From positions 1 through 64,000 of the forward strand of contig CAYMPC010000001.1 in assembly GCA_964392465.1 (NCBI GenBank): a DNA stretch of 64,000 bases, written 5' to 3'. Every line of letters begins with the position of its first letter. Within the stretch, counting starts at the first letter, position 1. The stretch comes from JAAXVZ01 sp964392465. GTDB taxonomy: Archaea > Nanobdellota > Nanobdellia > Woesearchaeales > GW2011-AR15. Shown here in pieces: positions 41,359 to 48,917 of this stretch. The notes beneath the pieces were generated by a model. It did no database searches, was not told the DNA's origin, and saw only the letters and a program-made list of their open reading frames with translations. A program made the translations under genes and the position numbers.

Positions 41359-43641
41359 TTACCCATAATAAGCAGGTTTTGTCTCTTTCATCTCTTTGCC
41401 GCGAGCTGCTCTGAATTGGTTTAACAATTCTTTATATGCTTCATCAATCTCTTTTGTTATACTTGGAGCAACCTTTTTCAAAGCTTCAGTAAAGTTCACT
41501 TTAAATATTTTATCAGCTTTTATGTTTTTTCTTAAAGCAAGCATTGCAGCTTCTCTGCAAACAGCTTCTAAATCTGCTCCAGCATATCCTTCAGTTTCTA
41601 AAGCAATTTCTTTAAGATCAACATCTTTTCCAAGAGGCATACTTTTTGTATGAATCTTAAGTATTTCTAATCTTGCTTTTTCATCTGGAGAATGTACCAA
41701 AATGATTCTATCAAATCTTCCGGGTCTTAGAAGAGCAGTATCCAAAATATCAGGTCTGTTTGTTGCTCCTATAAACACAATATCATGTAAGCCAACCATT
41801 CCATCCATTTCAGTCAGCATTTGATTGACAACTTTGTCGCTTACATGCCCTTCAGATGAATCAGAACCTCTTCTTGGAGCCAAAGAATCAATTTCATCAA
41901 AGAAGATTATTGTTGGGCTTGTTTGTCTTGCTTTTTCAAATATTTTTCTTACTGCTTTTTCAGATTCACCTACCCACTTGCTCAATAGCTCAGGACCCTT
42001 AACTAATATGAAATTAGCTTTGCTCTCTGTTGCTACAGCTTTTGCTAACAAAGTTTTTCCTGTTCCAGGCGGGCCATATAATAAAATGCCTTTTGGAGGC
42101 TTTATACCCATTCTTTTGAATACAGCTGGATTTTTCAATGGCCACTCCACAGCTTCAATTAATTCCTGTTTTACCATTTCTAGCCCACCGATATTTTCCC
42201 ATTTTACATTAGGCATTTCAATGAGAACTTCTCTTAATGCGCTCGGTCTTACAACTTTTAATGCTTCAAAGAAATTATCTTTACTTACTTTCAATTTTTC
42301 TAATACTTCTTTTGGGATTGGCTGATCTTCTTCTAATTTTAAATCTGGATATATTGTTCTCAGTAAGTTCATAGCTGCTTCTTTTGCTAATGCAGACAAA
42401 TCTGCTCCAACAAATCCATGAGTAATATCTGCGAATTCTTTCAGATTTACATTTTTCTCTAGCGGCATGTTTCTTGTATGAATCTTTAATATATTCAATC
42501 TTCCTTCTTTATCAGGTACACCAATCTCTAGCTCTCTATCGAATCTTCCAGGTCTCCTTAATGCAGGATCTAGCTCATTTGGGATATTTGTTGCTCCTAT
42601 TACAACAACCTTTCCTCTTGATTTCAAGCCATCCATTAAAGCCAGCAATTGTGCGACAACCCTTCTTTCTACTTCTCCTTTAGATTCTTCTCTTTTTGAT
42701 GCAATTGCATCAATCTCGTCTATAAAAATTATGGAAGGCGCTCCTTTTTCTGCTTCTTCAAATTTTTTTCTTAGATTCTCTTCAGATTGTCCGTAATATT
42801 TGCTCATTATCTCTGGACCATTAATCAAAAAGAAATTTGCAGCAGTTTCATTTGCAACTGCCTTTGCCAACATAGTTTTTCCTGTTCCAGGAGGACCATG
42901 TAATAATACGCCCTTTGGAGGCTCTATTCCTAAAGCTTCAAAAAGTTCAGGGTGTTTTAATGGCAATTCTACCATTTCCCTTACTTTCTTAAGCTCTTCA
43001 TCCAATCCTCCAATATCTTCATAAGTTACTTCAAGCATTTTTTCTTCTGCTACTTCAACTGCTTCAGGATTAAATTGGACTTCTGTTTGCTCAGTAATAA
43101 TAACCGGTTGTTTTGGTAAGGTATCTACAACAACAAATTTCAAATCTCCTAGACCAAAACCCATTAGACTTTCATCAAGCATGCTGAAAAAATCATCTCC
43201 AAACAAAGGGTTTGAGGACATTGTTCTCCTTCTGGTTTTTGTTCCCCCTAATGAGACAATATCTCCTTTCAAGACAGCTCTTCCAAGTAATCCTTGTTTA
43301 AATATTACTGGATTAGCTCGTACAACAATTCCTTTTCTTTGAGGGGCAATAATTATTTTTTTTGCCTCAATAATATTTGCTTTTTTGATAGAAACAAGCT
43401 CACCTATACCTGCTTTTGCGTTTCTTCTTATAAGGCCATCCATTCTAATAATATTTAGTCCAATGTCTCCAGGATATGCCCTGTCTGTAATTGCAACTGT
43501 CTTTCTTTCTCCAGTGATTTCAATAATATCTCCGGGCCTTATTCCTAAATCATGCATAAAACCAGAATCAATCCTTACAATTCCTTTATTTACATCATCT
43601 TGAATAGCTTCAGCAACTTTTAATTTAATATCACTTACCAT
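41359..43641 (-). CDS. cdc48: CDC48/VAT AAA+ ATPase
   Basis: The 760-residue unfoldase has the N-terminal double-psi barrel and CDC48 domain 2, then two AAA+ modules, each with GPPGTGKT, FIDEID/FFDEID and R-fingers in RRPGRFDRE/LRPGRFDRI. It unfolds substrates for the proteasome and in archaea also has chaperone and ribosome roles. The last residues (AYYG) fit the HbYX-like tail for docking to a 20S proteasome. ATG 43641 is used because GGGTGA lies just upstream, overlapping an alternative in-frame TTG. TATA-like GGAATAAATAAAG on the plus strand lies at about 43670-43682. Confidence 0.97.
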   Translation of the reverse strand: MVSDIKLKVAEAIQDDVNKGIVRIDSGFMHDLGIRPGDIIEITGERKTVAITDRAYPGDIGLNIIRMDGLIRRNAKAGIGELVSIKKANIIEAKKIIIAPQRKGIVVRANPVIFKQGLLGRAVLKGDIVSLGGTKTRRRTMSSNPLFGDDFFSMLDESLMGFGLGDLKFVVVDTLPKQPVIITEQTEVQFNPEAVEVAEEKMLEVTYEDIGGLDEELKKVREMVELPLKHPELFEALGIEPPKGVLLHGPPGTGKTMLAKAVANETAANFFLINGPEIMSKYYGQSEENLRKKFEEAEKGAPSIIFIDEIDAIASKREESKGEVERRVVAQLLALMDGLKSRGKVVVIGATNIPNELDPALRRPGRFDRELEIGVPDKEGRLNILKIHTRNMPLEKNVNLKEFADITHGFVGADLSALAKEAAMNLLRTIYPDLKLEEDQPIPKEVLEKLKVSKDNFFEALKVVRPSALREVLIEMPNVKWENIGGLEMVKQELIEAVEWPLKNPAVFKRMGIKPPKGILLYGPPGTGKTLLAKAVATESKANFILVKGPELLSKWVGESEKAVRKIFEKARQTSPTIIFFDEIDSLAPRRGSDSSEGHVSDKVVNQMLTEMDGMVGLHDIVFIGATNRPDILDTALLRPGRFDRIILVHSPDEKARLEILKIHTKSMPLGKDVDLKEIALETEGYAGADLEAVCREAAMLALRKNIKADKIFKVNFTEALKKVAPSITKEIDEAYKELLNQFRAARGKEMKETKPAYYG

Positions 43642-43711
43642 AATCTCACCCAAAGGAATTAAAAATTAGGGAATAAATAAAGGTATCGGAAGAGCGGAAG
43701 AGCCTACGGTG

Positions 43712-43731
43712 ATAACCTATAGATAGGTTGT
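43712..43731. promoter_or_regulatory. Palindrome in the cdc48 divergent intergenic region
   Basis: ATAACCTATAGATAGGTTGT forms an 8-base stem (AACCTA at 43714-43719, TAGGTT at 43724-43729, plus A-T and T-G extensions) with a four-base loop. It lies upstream of the cdc48 TATA region and next to TATA-like CTTTATATAATAG (43732-43744) on the other side. A regulator-binding site for cdc48 and/or the divergent gene is possible. Confidence 0.4.
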
Positions 43732-43791
43732 CTTTATATAATAGTAAAAAAATAGTTTTTTTATATAACTTGTTTTTTTTTAAAGTTTAGC

Positions 43792-44670
43792 ATGACAAAA
43801 ATAACAAAACCCCAACAATTAATACCTTTGGCCAACAAAGGAAATGATTTTTTACATGATCAAAGAGAGAGCTATAACAATGCAACCTTATTAACAGACC
43901 CATGGAAAATTTACTTTTCTTTATCACATGAAGCAGCAATTTTTTTAGTTTCTTTTAGTAATCAATTATCTAGAGTAGGTCAAACAGGAGTACAGCTTTA
44001 TGAAGATAGAACAGCATTATTAAAAAAACTTAAAGATGAAAGAGTTATAACTAAACCGCAACAAGGCGAATCCTTTGCAGACCAATTAGAAGCAATAGGT
44101 CTTTACTATGATATGACTACTCCAAAGAATAGAGATTTAGAGGACATAGTATCTAAAGTTGTGGGATCTTTAACTTCTTCAAAAGAATATATTAATACTA
44201 ATTTAAAAAATAATGAGGATATAAATAGCAGAAACTGGAACACAACAGTAGAGGAAGCAATCCAGGCATATACAGCGTTGCTATTTTTGAGAAATGCATA
44301 TGAAACATCAGGCATTTTAAACTCAAAAGGTCATACAAACGGAATTAACTTGATAACCTATACTCCCAAAGGGCTAAAAGAGCTTTTTTATTCTATTTTT
44401 GAAAGAAATTATAGATTGAGTTTAGTTGACAAAGGTATTATACCACCAGAAGAAGATGGAAGAAAGGGATTTCCAAGAATATGGAATTTTTTAAGAGCCA
44501 GGGGGGTTGAACTTGAAAAAGAAGAAGAACTATTGAGATATGTTGATTCAATTATTCATCCTAACCGTACAGGATTTATAAGGAATATACCTCTTATTGG
44601 AGATTTTTTTACAGCAGAAGCATACAAACTTGTTTATGGAGTGAATAAATTCTCATTAAAGAAAAAATAA
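43792..44670 (+). CDS. Conserved-type orphan protein, function unknown
   Basis: The 292-residue protein is mostly helical by composition, without signal peptide or transmembrane helix. It contains GKGND-like N-terminal polar stretches, a region YEDRTALLKKLKDERVITKP, and a C-terminal segment FLRARGVELEKEEELLRYVDSIIHP. I recognise no family and see no catalytic motif. TATA-like TTTTTTATATAACTT (about 43757-43772) about 25 bases before ATG 43792 suggests leaderless expression. It ends six bases from the convergent SecB-like gene. Confidence 0.6.
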   Translation: MTKITKPQQLIPLANKGNDFLHDQRESYNNATLLTDPWKIYFSLSHEAAIFLVSFSNQLSRVGQTGVQLYEDRTALLKKLKDERVITKPQQGESFADQLEAIGLYYDMTTPKNRDLEDIVSKVVGSLTSSKEYINTNLKNNEDINSRNWNTTVEEAIQAYTALLFLRNAYETSGILNSKGHTNGINLITYTPKGLKELFYSIFERNYRLSLVDKGIIPPEEDGRKGFPRIWNFLRARGVELEKEEELLRYVDSIIHPNRTGFIRNIPLIGDFFTAEAYKLVYGVNKFSLKKK

Positions 44671-44675
44671 AAATT

Positions 44676-45119
44676 TTACTTCTTTTTCTTTTCTTCCTTT
44701 GTCTCTTTTGGAATCTCTTTATTAGTTATCTTTGGCAAAGGTACATGTGGAGGTAGTTGCATATCCCTTCCTAAGAATAAAGCTTCAATGCTACATCTTT
44801 CTAAAAGATTATTATATACTTCTTGAATTACTTCAGGAGGAAGTTTTTTTTCCTTTTCCCATTGTCCTAATGTTTCTTTTACCTTTTCTTCAGTAGTAAG
44901 ATATACTAGAGCGCCTTCCAGTAAAATACTTCCTACTTCAGGGTTAAAAGTAGTTGTATATGAAAATTTAAATTCTATTCCTTTTTGCTTTGATCTACCA
45001 ACAACATTAGCTTCTTTTAAATTGTTTAATATTATGTTATTTTTTACCTCTATTTTACCTGTAGCTGCTTTACTTTTTTCTACATTAAATTTTGTAAAGT
45101 GAAATCCAATTATCGCCAT
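44676..45119 (-). CDS. Possible SecB-like chaperone
   Basis: The 147-residue protein is beta-rich in its first half (IGFHFTKFNVEK, then IEVKNNIILNNLKEANV, FKFSYTTTFNPEVGSILLEGALVYL), followed by two helices (EEKVKETLGQWEKEKKLPPEVIQEVYNNLL), a C-terminal strand and a LPPHVPLPKI loop, with a Lys-rich tail. This order resembles SecB-fold proteins present in a few archaea (recognised by eye only). If correct, it would hold secretory precursors before export, fitting the many secreted proteins here. The ATG follows AGGTGATGA. Alternative: an unrelated small beta protein. Confidence 0.45.
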   Translation of the reverse strand: MAIIGFHFTKFNVEKSKAATGKIEVKNNIILNNLKEANVVGRSKQKGIEFKFSYTTTFNPEVGSILLEGALVYLTTEEKVKETLGQWEKEKKLPPEVIQEVYNNLLERCSIEALFLGRDMQLPPHVPLPKITNKEIPKETKEEKKKK

Positions 45120-45158
45120 TTCTTCATCACCTTGTTATTTGTAAAGTGTTAATTTTTT

Positions 45159-45174
45159 CATATATATATAAAGC
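45159..45174. promoter_or_regulatory. TATA-like element between the SecB-like gene and the structured RNA candidate
   Basis: CATATATATATAAAGC is centred about 29 bases before 45196, where the structured RNA candidate begins, and about 48 bases before ATG 45119 on the minus strand (whose mRNA would have a leader with a Shine-Dalgarno). It may work in both directions. Confidence 0.5.
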
Positions 45175-45195
45175 TATTGCTCAAGAGAAGGAAAT

Positions 45196-45304
45196 CTTGC
45201 CCTTTCATTGCTTAGGAACCAGGTGGACGCCATATATTTTGTTGGACACAGTCCGTATAGTATAATTAGAGCCCCTTCAGCTCCTAAAGTTGCAAAAAGG
45301 CAAG
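45196..45304 (+). ncRNA. Candidate structured non-coding RNA
   Basis: About 109 bases, richer in GC than the flanks and closed by CTTGCC/GGCAAG (45196-45201 with 45299-45304), then TTGC/GCAA (45208-45211 with 45292-45295) and TTAGGA/TCCTAA (45212-45217 with 45282-45287). Inside lie GGAC-ACA-GTCC (45244-45254) and GAGC-CCCTTCA-GCTC (45269-45283), the latter competing with the TTAGGA stem. A TATA-like box lies 29 bases upstream and a T6 run (45315-45320) downstream. No tRNA, 5S, SRP or RNase P signature is found. The strand is inferred from the promoter. Confidence 0.5.
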
Positions 45305-45368
45305 TAACATAATGTTTTTTATGTAAATTTATAAAGCTTTTTATTAACACACTGTTTCTTTAATAAAT

Positions 45369-46097
45369 ATGACTGATCAGAGCAAAGAGAAATTCAAAAT
45401 ATACAAAAATGTTTTTGATGAATTTACTTTATCTACTTTATTTAAATTAAGTTCTCAAGGTCATTTTGACGAGCTGATTATTCCGATTAGGATAGGCAAA
45501 GAAGCTAATATATTCTTAGCAGATACAAAAGAAGGACATCATGTGATTGTTAAGATATATAGGTTAGCTTCCTGTAATTTTAACAAAATGTATTCTTACA
45601 TTAGATCGGATCCGCGATTCATGAACCTTAAAAACAGGAGGAGATTAATTATTTTCAAATGGGTCCAGAGAGAATTCAGGAATCTTTTTATTGCAAGAGA
45701 AAAAATAAATGTCCCTCAGCCGATTGCTTTCTCAAATAATATTATCGTCATGGAATCTATAGGCCAGGATAGCCCTTCTCCTCCTTTGAAAGATAAGCCG
45801 CCGAAAAACCCAGAGGAATTTTCTTCTAAAATACTTCTTTTCATAAGAGAATTAGCCAAACTAGGAATAGTGCATGGTGATTTATCAGAGTTTAATATTC
45901 TTAATAATAATGAAAAACCATATTTTATAGATTTTTCACAAGGGACAAGCATAGACGATTCAAACGCATTTGGGTATTTAAAAAGAGACTTAGAAAACAT
46001 AAAAAGATTTTTTGAAAAATATAAAGTAAAAATTAATGCAGAGAAGGAATTTAAGGACATAACAAAAAGGCACGAAAAAAAATTATTTAGAAAATAA
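45369..46097 (+). CDS. rio1: RIO1-type serine kinase/ATPase
   Basis: The 242-residue protein has the RIO1 fold: IGKEANIFLADTKEG (phosphate loop), the Lys in VIVKIYR (K62), WVQREFRNLFIAR, catalytic HGDLSEFN (D171, N176) and metal-binding FIDFSQG (D188). RIO1 acts in late maturation of the small ribosomal subunit, with Dim2 (39587) and Nob1. An N-terminal helical extension (about 30 residues) precedes the kinase. TATA-like AATTTATAAAGC lies about 38 bases upstream. The following genes (46164-47261) are close and could be co-transcribed. Confidence 0.93.
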   Translation: MTDQSKEKFKIYKNVFDEFTLSTLFKLSSQGHFDELIIPIRIGKEANIFLADTKEGHHVIVKIYRLASCNFNKMYSYIRSDPRFMNLKNRRRLIIFKWVQREFRNLFIAREKINVPQPIAFSNNIIVMESIGQDSPSPPLKDKPPKNPEEFSSKILLFIRELAKLGIVHGDLSEFNILNNNEKPYFIDFSQGTSIDDSNAFGYLKRDLENIKRFFEKYKVKINAEKEFKDITKRHEKKLFRK

Positions 46098-46163
46098 AAA
46101 AATAAAACAAAAAGAAACAATTAAAAAGAAACAGCTCTTTTTTAATTAAAAAAGGTGATCATT

Positions 46164-46403
46164 GTGGCAGACAAAAAAAATTCAAATGATGAGCAGATAG
46201 GTTTTCATAAAGGTGCATTATCAACGCTTGCAAAAGAAAGACAAGAATTAATGAAATTAGTTAGTATAGTAGAGCAACTTATGCAGATGCATGTTAAAGC
46301 ACTGCAGGAGATGGGTGTTGATTTGCAGAAAATGGCAGAAGAAGCAGAAAAACAGCATAAGAAGCCAATAGAAGATTTAGTTGATAAAGAAAGTAGAAAA
46401 TAA
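46164..46403 (+). CDS. Small helical protein, function unknown
   Basis: The 79-residue protein (MADKKNSNDEQIGFHKGALSTLAKERQELMKLV by overlapping segments) is predicted to be mainly two amphipathic helices rich in Met, Gln and Glu. It starts at GTG 46164: GGTGATC at 46154-46160 is the Shine-Dalgarno, and the earlier in-frame GTG is part of it. I recognise no family. It lies between RIO1 and DUF371 with short gaps, in a ribosome-biogenesis setting, so an RNA- or ribosome-related role is possible (inference). Confidence 0.6.
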   Translation: MADKKNSNDEQIGFHKGALSTLAKERQELMKLVSIVEQLMQMHVKALQEMGVDLQKMAEEAEKQHKKPIEDLVDKESRK

Positions 46404-46419
46404 GTTTTTTTGAATTATC

Positions 46420-46815
46420 ATGATTTCTTTTAATTTTTTTGGTCATCAAAACATACTATCGACACACAAGAACACAATAGAATTTACCAAAGAAAGTGAG
46501 GTAACTAAAAAGGGAGATTGTATTCTTGGTGTAAAATCAGATTTTAATCCCACAGACTTAAAAGAAGTATGTAAAAAAAATAATAAAATAAAAATAAAAA
46601 TTTTTGTTCAAGATTTAGTTGAAGAAATAATATGTTTTACAAATAAAGACTTTGATGATGCTCATGAAATTGTTATCAGAAAATCAGAATTTAATACAAA
46701 AAGAACCTTTGGGATAAAAGCAGATAAAGTTGCTCTAGATATAAATAGAAAAATAGTGGATAAATTGAAAAATCCTAATATCAAAGGAAAAGTTGAGATT
46801 CTTGAAATAAAATGA
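46420..46815 (+). CDS. DUF371 family protein
   Basis: The 131-residue protein starts MISFNFFGHQNILSTHKNTIEFTKE and continues VTKKGDCILGVKSDFNP, the conserved beginning of archaeal DUF371 proteins; the end includes HEIVIRKSEF and KRTFGIKADKVALDI. The family is archaeal and small, with no known function that I can name; a small-molecule or RNA-binding beta barrel is plausible. It overlaps the PUA-protein gene by four bases (ATGA), so the two are tightly coupled. Confidence 0.85.
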   Translation: MISFNFFGHQNILSTHKNTIEFTKESEVTKKGDCILGVKSDFNPTDLKEVCKKNNKIKIKIFVQDLVEEIICFTNKDFDDAHEIVIRKSEFNTKRTFGIKADKVALDINRKIVDKLKNPNIKGKVEILEIK

Positions 46816-47261
46816 AAAGAGCAATGAACAATAAAGAAGTAAAAGAAATTTTATTTGAATTACAAAACAGGTTTAACCTTTCTTTTACAAAAAAAGATCA
46901 CTTTGACAAAGATGAAAATATTATTTTGATAAATAATGAACCTGCTTTTTTCTATTATGAAACTAAGTTAATTCCCACACTCAAAATAATATTAAAATCC
47001 AACTTTCTTAAAAAAATAACAGTGGATATGGGAGCTGTAAAATTTGTTGTTTCTGGAGCCGATATAATGAGGCCAGGAATAACAAAAATAGATGAAGGCA
47101 TACAAAAAGAAGAGATAGTTTCTATTATTGACATGACACATTCTAAGCCATTGGCAATAGGGCTTGTATTGTTCTCTGCAGAGGAAATAAAAAACATGAC
47201 CACTGGCAAGGTTATTAAAAATCTGCATTGGGTAGGAGATAAAATCTGGATTACTTACTAA
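46812..47261 (+). CDS. PUA-domain RNA-binding protein, MCT-1/Tma20-like (COG2016)
   Basis: The 149-residue protein has an N-terminal pre-PUA region (KEILFELQNRFNLSFTKKDH...LINNEPAFFYYETKLIPTL) and a C-terminal PUA domain (ITVDMGAVKFVVSGADIMRPGITKID...PLAIGLVLFSAEEI), the order found in archaeal relatives of MCT-1/Tma20, which act in translation re-initiation or ribosome recycling in eukaryotes. The archaeal function is inferred. Its start overlaps the DUF371 stop. Confidence 0.88.
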   Translation: MKRAMNNKEVKEILFELQNRFNLSFTKKDHFDKDENIILINNEPAFFYYETKLIPTLKIILKSNFLKKITVDMGAVKFVVSGADIMRPGITKIDEGIQKEEIVSIIDMTHSKPLAIGLVLFSAEEIKNMTTGKVIKNLHWVGDKIWITY

Positions 47262-47316
47262 AAAGTAGTTATCTTAAGAAAGTTTTTTATATTAGTCTTT
47301 AGTTTTCAGAGTAAAA

Positions 47317-48870
47317 ATGGTAGATTTGACATTAGAGGAAACTCTAGGCGGCATCAGAGAATTTGAAGACCAATATAGGCAGATATATTTTTTACCTGTT
47401 TTTGCTAAATTAAGAGATCCAAAACAAAGAGAGATTTTTTTTGAAAGTATTCCTAAACCAAGTTCATTTGTTCCAGACTATACCTATGAAGGAAAAAAAT
47501 TTTCTCTGGAAGAAGCAGCATCCTTTTCTTTTCCAGGGTTAGAAGAAATAATAAGTAACACTTATAATTTTCTTCCAAAAATAGAAGGAGCACTTATGAG
47601 CAATGTTTTAAGAAAGGCGCATCTAATTAACTTTACTATATTTACGATTTTAGATGAAGAGGTGTTTGGATCATTCAAGGATCTAAAGAATAGAAAATAT
47701 GAAAAAATACCCGCTTTTACTCATGCTTGGAAAACACAGCTTCTTTTACCTAAAAATGCACCTAATTGGGTTATTATTTATGCTTTGTCACATGATTCTA
47801 TTGAAGATTCACATAGACATAAAGCATTAAAAGAATGGATTAGCTTAAAAGAGGGCCAGCAACTTCCTATTTTTAGTAAGTTACTTCTTCTTGGAGCATT
47901 TCCTTTTCTTTCTCCTCTTTCTTTTGAGGAACCTCTTTCAATACCACTGTATGATAGCTTATTAGGAGATCAGACGAATCAGTTTTTAGACTTATTATAC
48001 CTAGGGCAACCCAATAGCAGAGATAAGGCAAGATTGAAAAAAGGCCTAATGTTTATAACAAAAAAAGAATATCAGCCTTATAGTACCTATCTCTCAGGTA
48101 TAAAAAAGATTCGTAATGCGTATACACGTTATTGGACAATAATAACTAAGATGGATGACAGGTTTGATAATTCTCATTTTAATCCTGTTTTTTATAATAG
48201 TCATTTTCTTCAGACAGGTGAAAAATTATTAAAAGATGGAATAAAAAACGTTCAGCTTTTGAATGTAGCACAGGAAATTTATTTAGGATTAGAAAACAGG
48301 CTTTCTGAAAAACCAATTTCTGAATTGGCAAGAGGAGAACTCTCTAAACTGGAATTTCTAAAAAGAAAGAATAGTCTTGCAGCTCTCACAAATAATAATA
48401 TGAATTATTTTATGAATTATATTAGAGAGGTTTATGGCGAAAGGGTTATTTCTCTAAGATATAAATATTATTCCCAACATACAAAAGAAACCAAAACCGT
48501 AAATGAATGGCTAGATCTCTTAGAAAAAAGGATATATGATTATTATTCTGTTGGAGGGTTTTCCTCAAAAGATTCTGAATTAGGGAATCCAAAAATTTTA
48601 TTTAGTTTATCTGGAAGCTTAACATTGCTTGATAAATTATTTGAAGGAGAAATAGAAACTATTTTTGGGAGGTTAAATACTTATAATGCACTATTATTAT
48701 ATAAATATGCAGCAATCACAAAAGTATTTTCTTGTTTATATCTTTCCCATAATCCTTTTGTAAACGGAAGGCTTGTTATAAGAGGGACAGAAGTATTAGG
48801 GCTTGATACTTTAGGAACTTATGATCAAAACCTGAGAACATATGTACTTGAAGAAAGTTTAATTAATTAA
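47317..48870 (+). CDS. Large protein with RelA/SpoT-like HD hydrolase signature
   Basis: The 517-residue protein has no signal or membrane helix. Residues 134-164 read AFTHAWKTQLLL, then about 14 residues, then ALSHDSIEDS; H136, H159, D160, E163 and D164 match the spacing of the HD-type H...HD...ED motif of (p)ppGpp hydrolases (about 24 residues between the two His in known Rel proteins). At 278-285 KMDDRFDN matches the later K-[LM]-x-D-R-x-x-N motif that supplies the last metal-binding Asp, though with a longer intervening insert. The remaining C-terminal half is unrecognised. If right, it degrades an alarmone-type nucleotide. It may be an unrelated HD phosphohydrolase. TATA-like TTTTTTATATTAG lies upstream. 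Confidence 0.6.
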   Translation: MVDLTLEETLGGIREFEDQYRQIYFLPVFAKLRDPKQREIFFESIPKPSSFVPDYTYEGKKFSLEEAASFSFPGLEEIISNTYNFLPKIEGALMSNVLRKAHLINFTIFTILDEEVFGSFKDLKNRKYEKIPAFTHAWKTQLLLPKNAPNWVIIYALSHDSIEDSHRHKALKEWISLKEGQQLPIFSKLLLLGAFPFLSPLSFEEPLSIPLYDSLLGDQTNQFLDLLYLGQPNSRDKARLKKGLMFITKKEYQPYSTYLSGIKKIRNAYTRYWTIITKMDDRFDNSHFNPVFYNSHFLQTGEKLLKDGIKNVQLLNVAQEIYLGLENRLSEKPISELARGELSKLEFLKRKNSLAALTNNNMNYFMNYIREVYGERVISLRYKYYSQHTKETKTVNEWLDLLEKRIYDYYSVGGFSSKDSELGNPKILFSLSGSLTLLDKLFEGEIETIFGRLNTYNALLLYKYAAITKVFSCLYLSHNPFVNGRLVIRGTEVLGLDTLGTYDQNLRTYVLEESLIN

Positions 48871-48917
48871 ACTAATTTACTAAAAATCCCGAAAAATAAA
48901 AATTATAAAAAATTAAA

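Noticed and set aside
45244..45304. A tRNA-like stretch (TAGTATAATTAGAGC followed by a 4-base stem with a seven-base loop)
   Set aside because: The loop lacks U33 and there is no T-arm GTTC-type sequence or matching acceptor stem; it fits better as part of the larger folded RNA candidate.
45196..45304. 5S rRNA or SRP RNA
   Set aside because: No GAACxCGGAAGTTAAG-type 5S core and no SRP helix 8 GGAA-type motif can be found.
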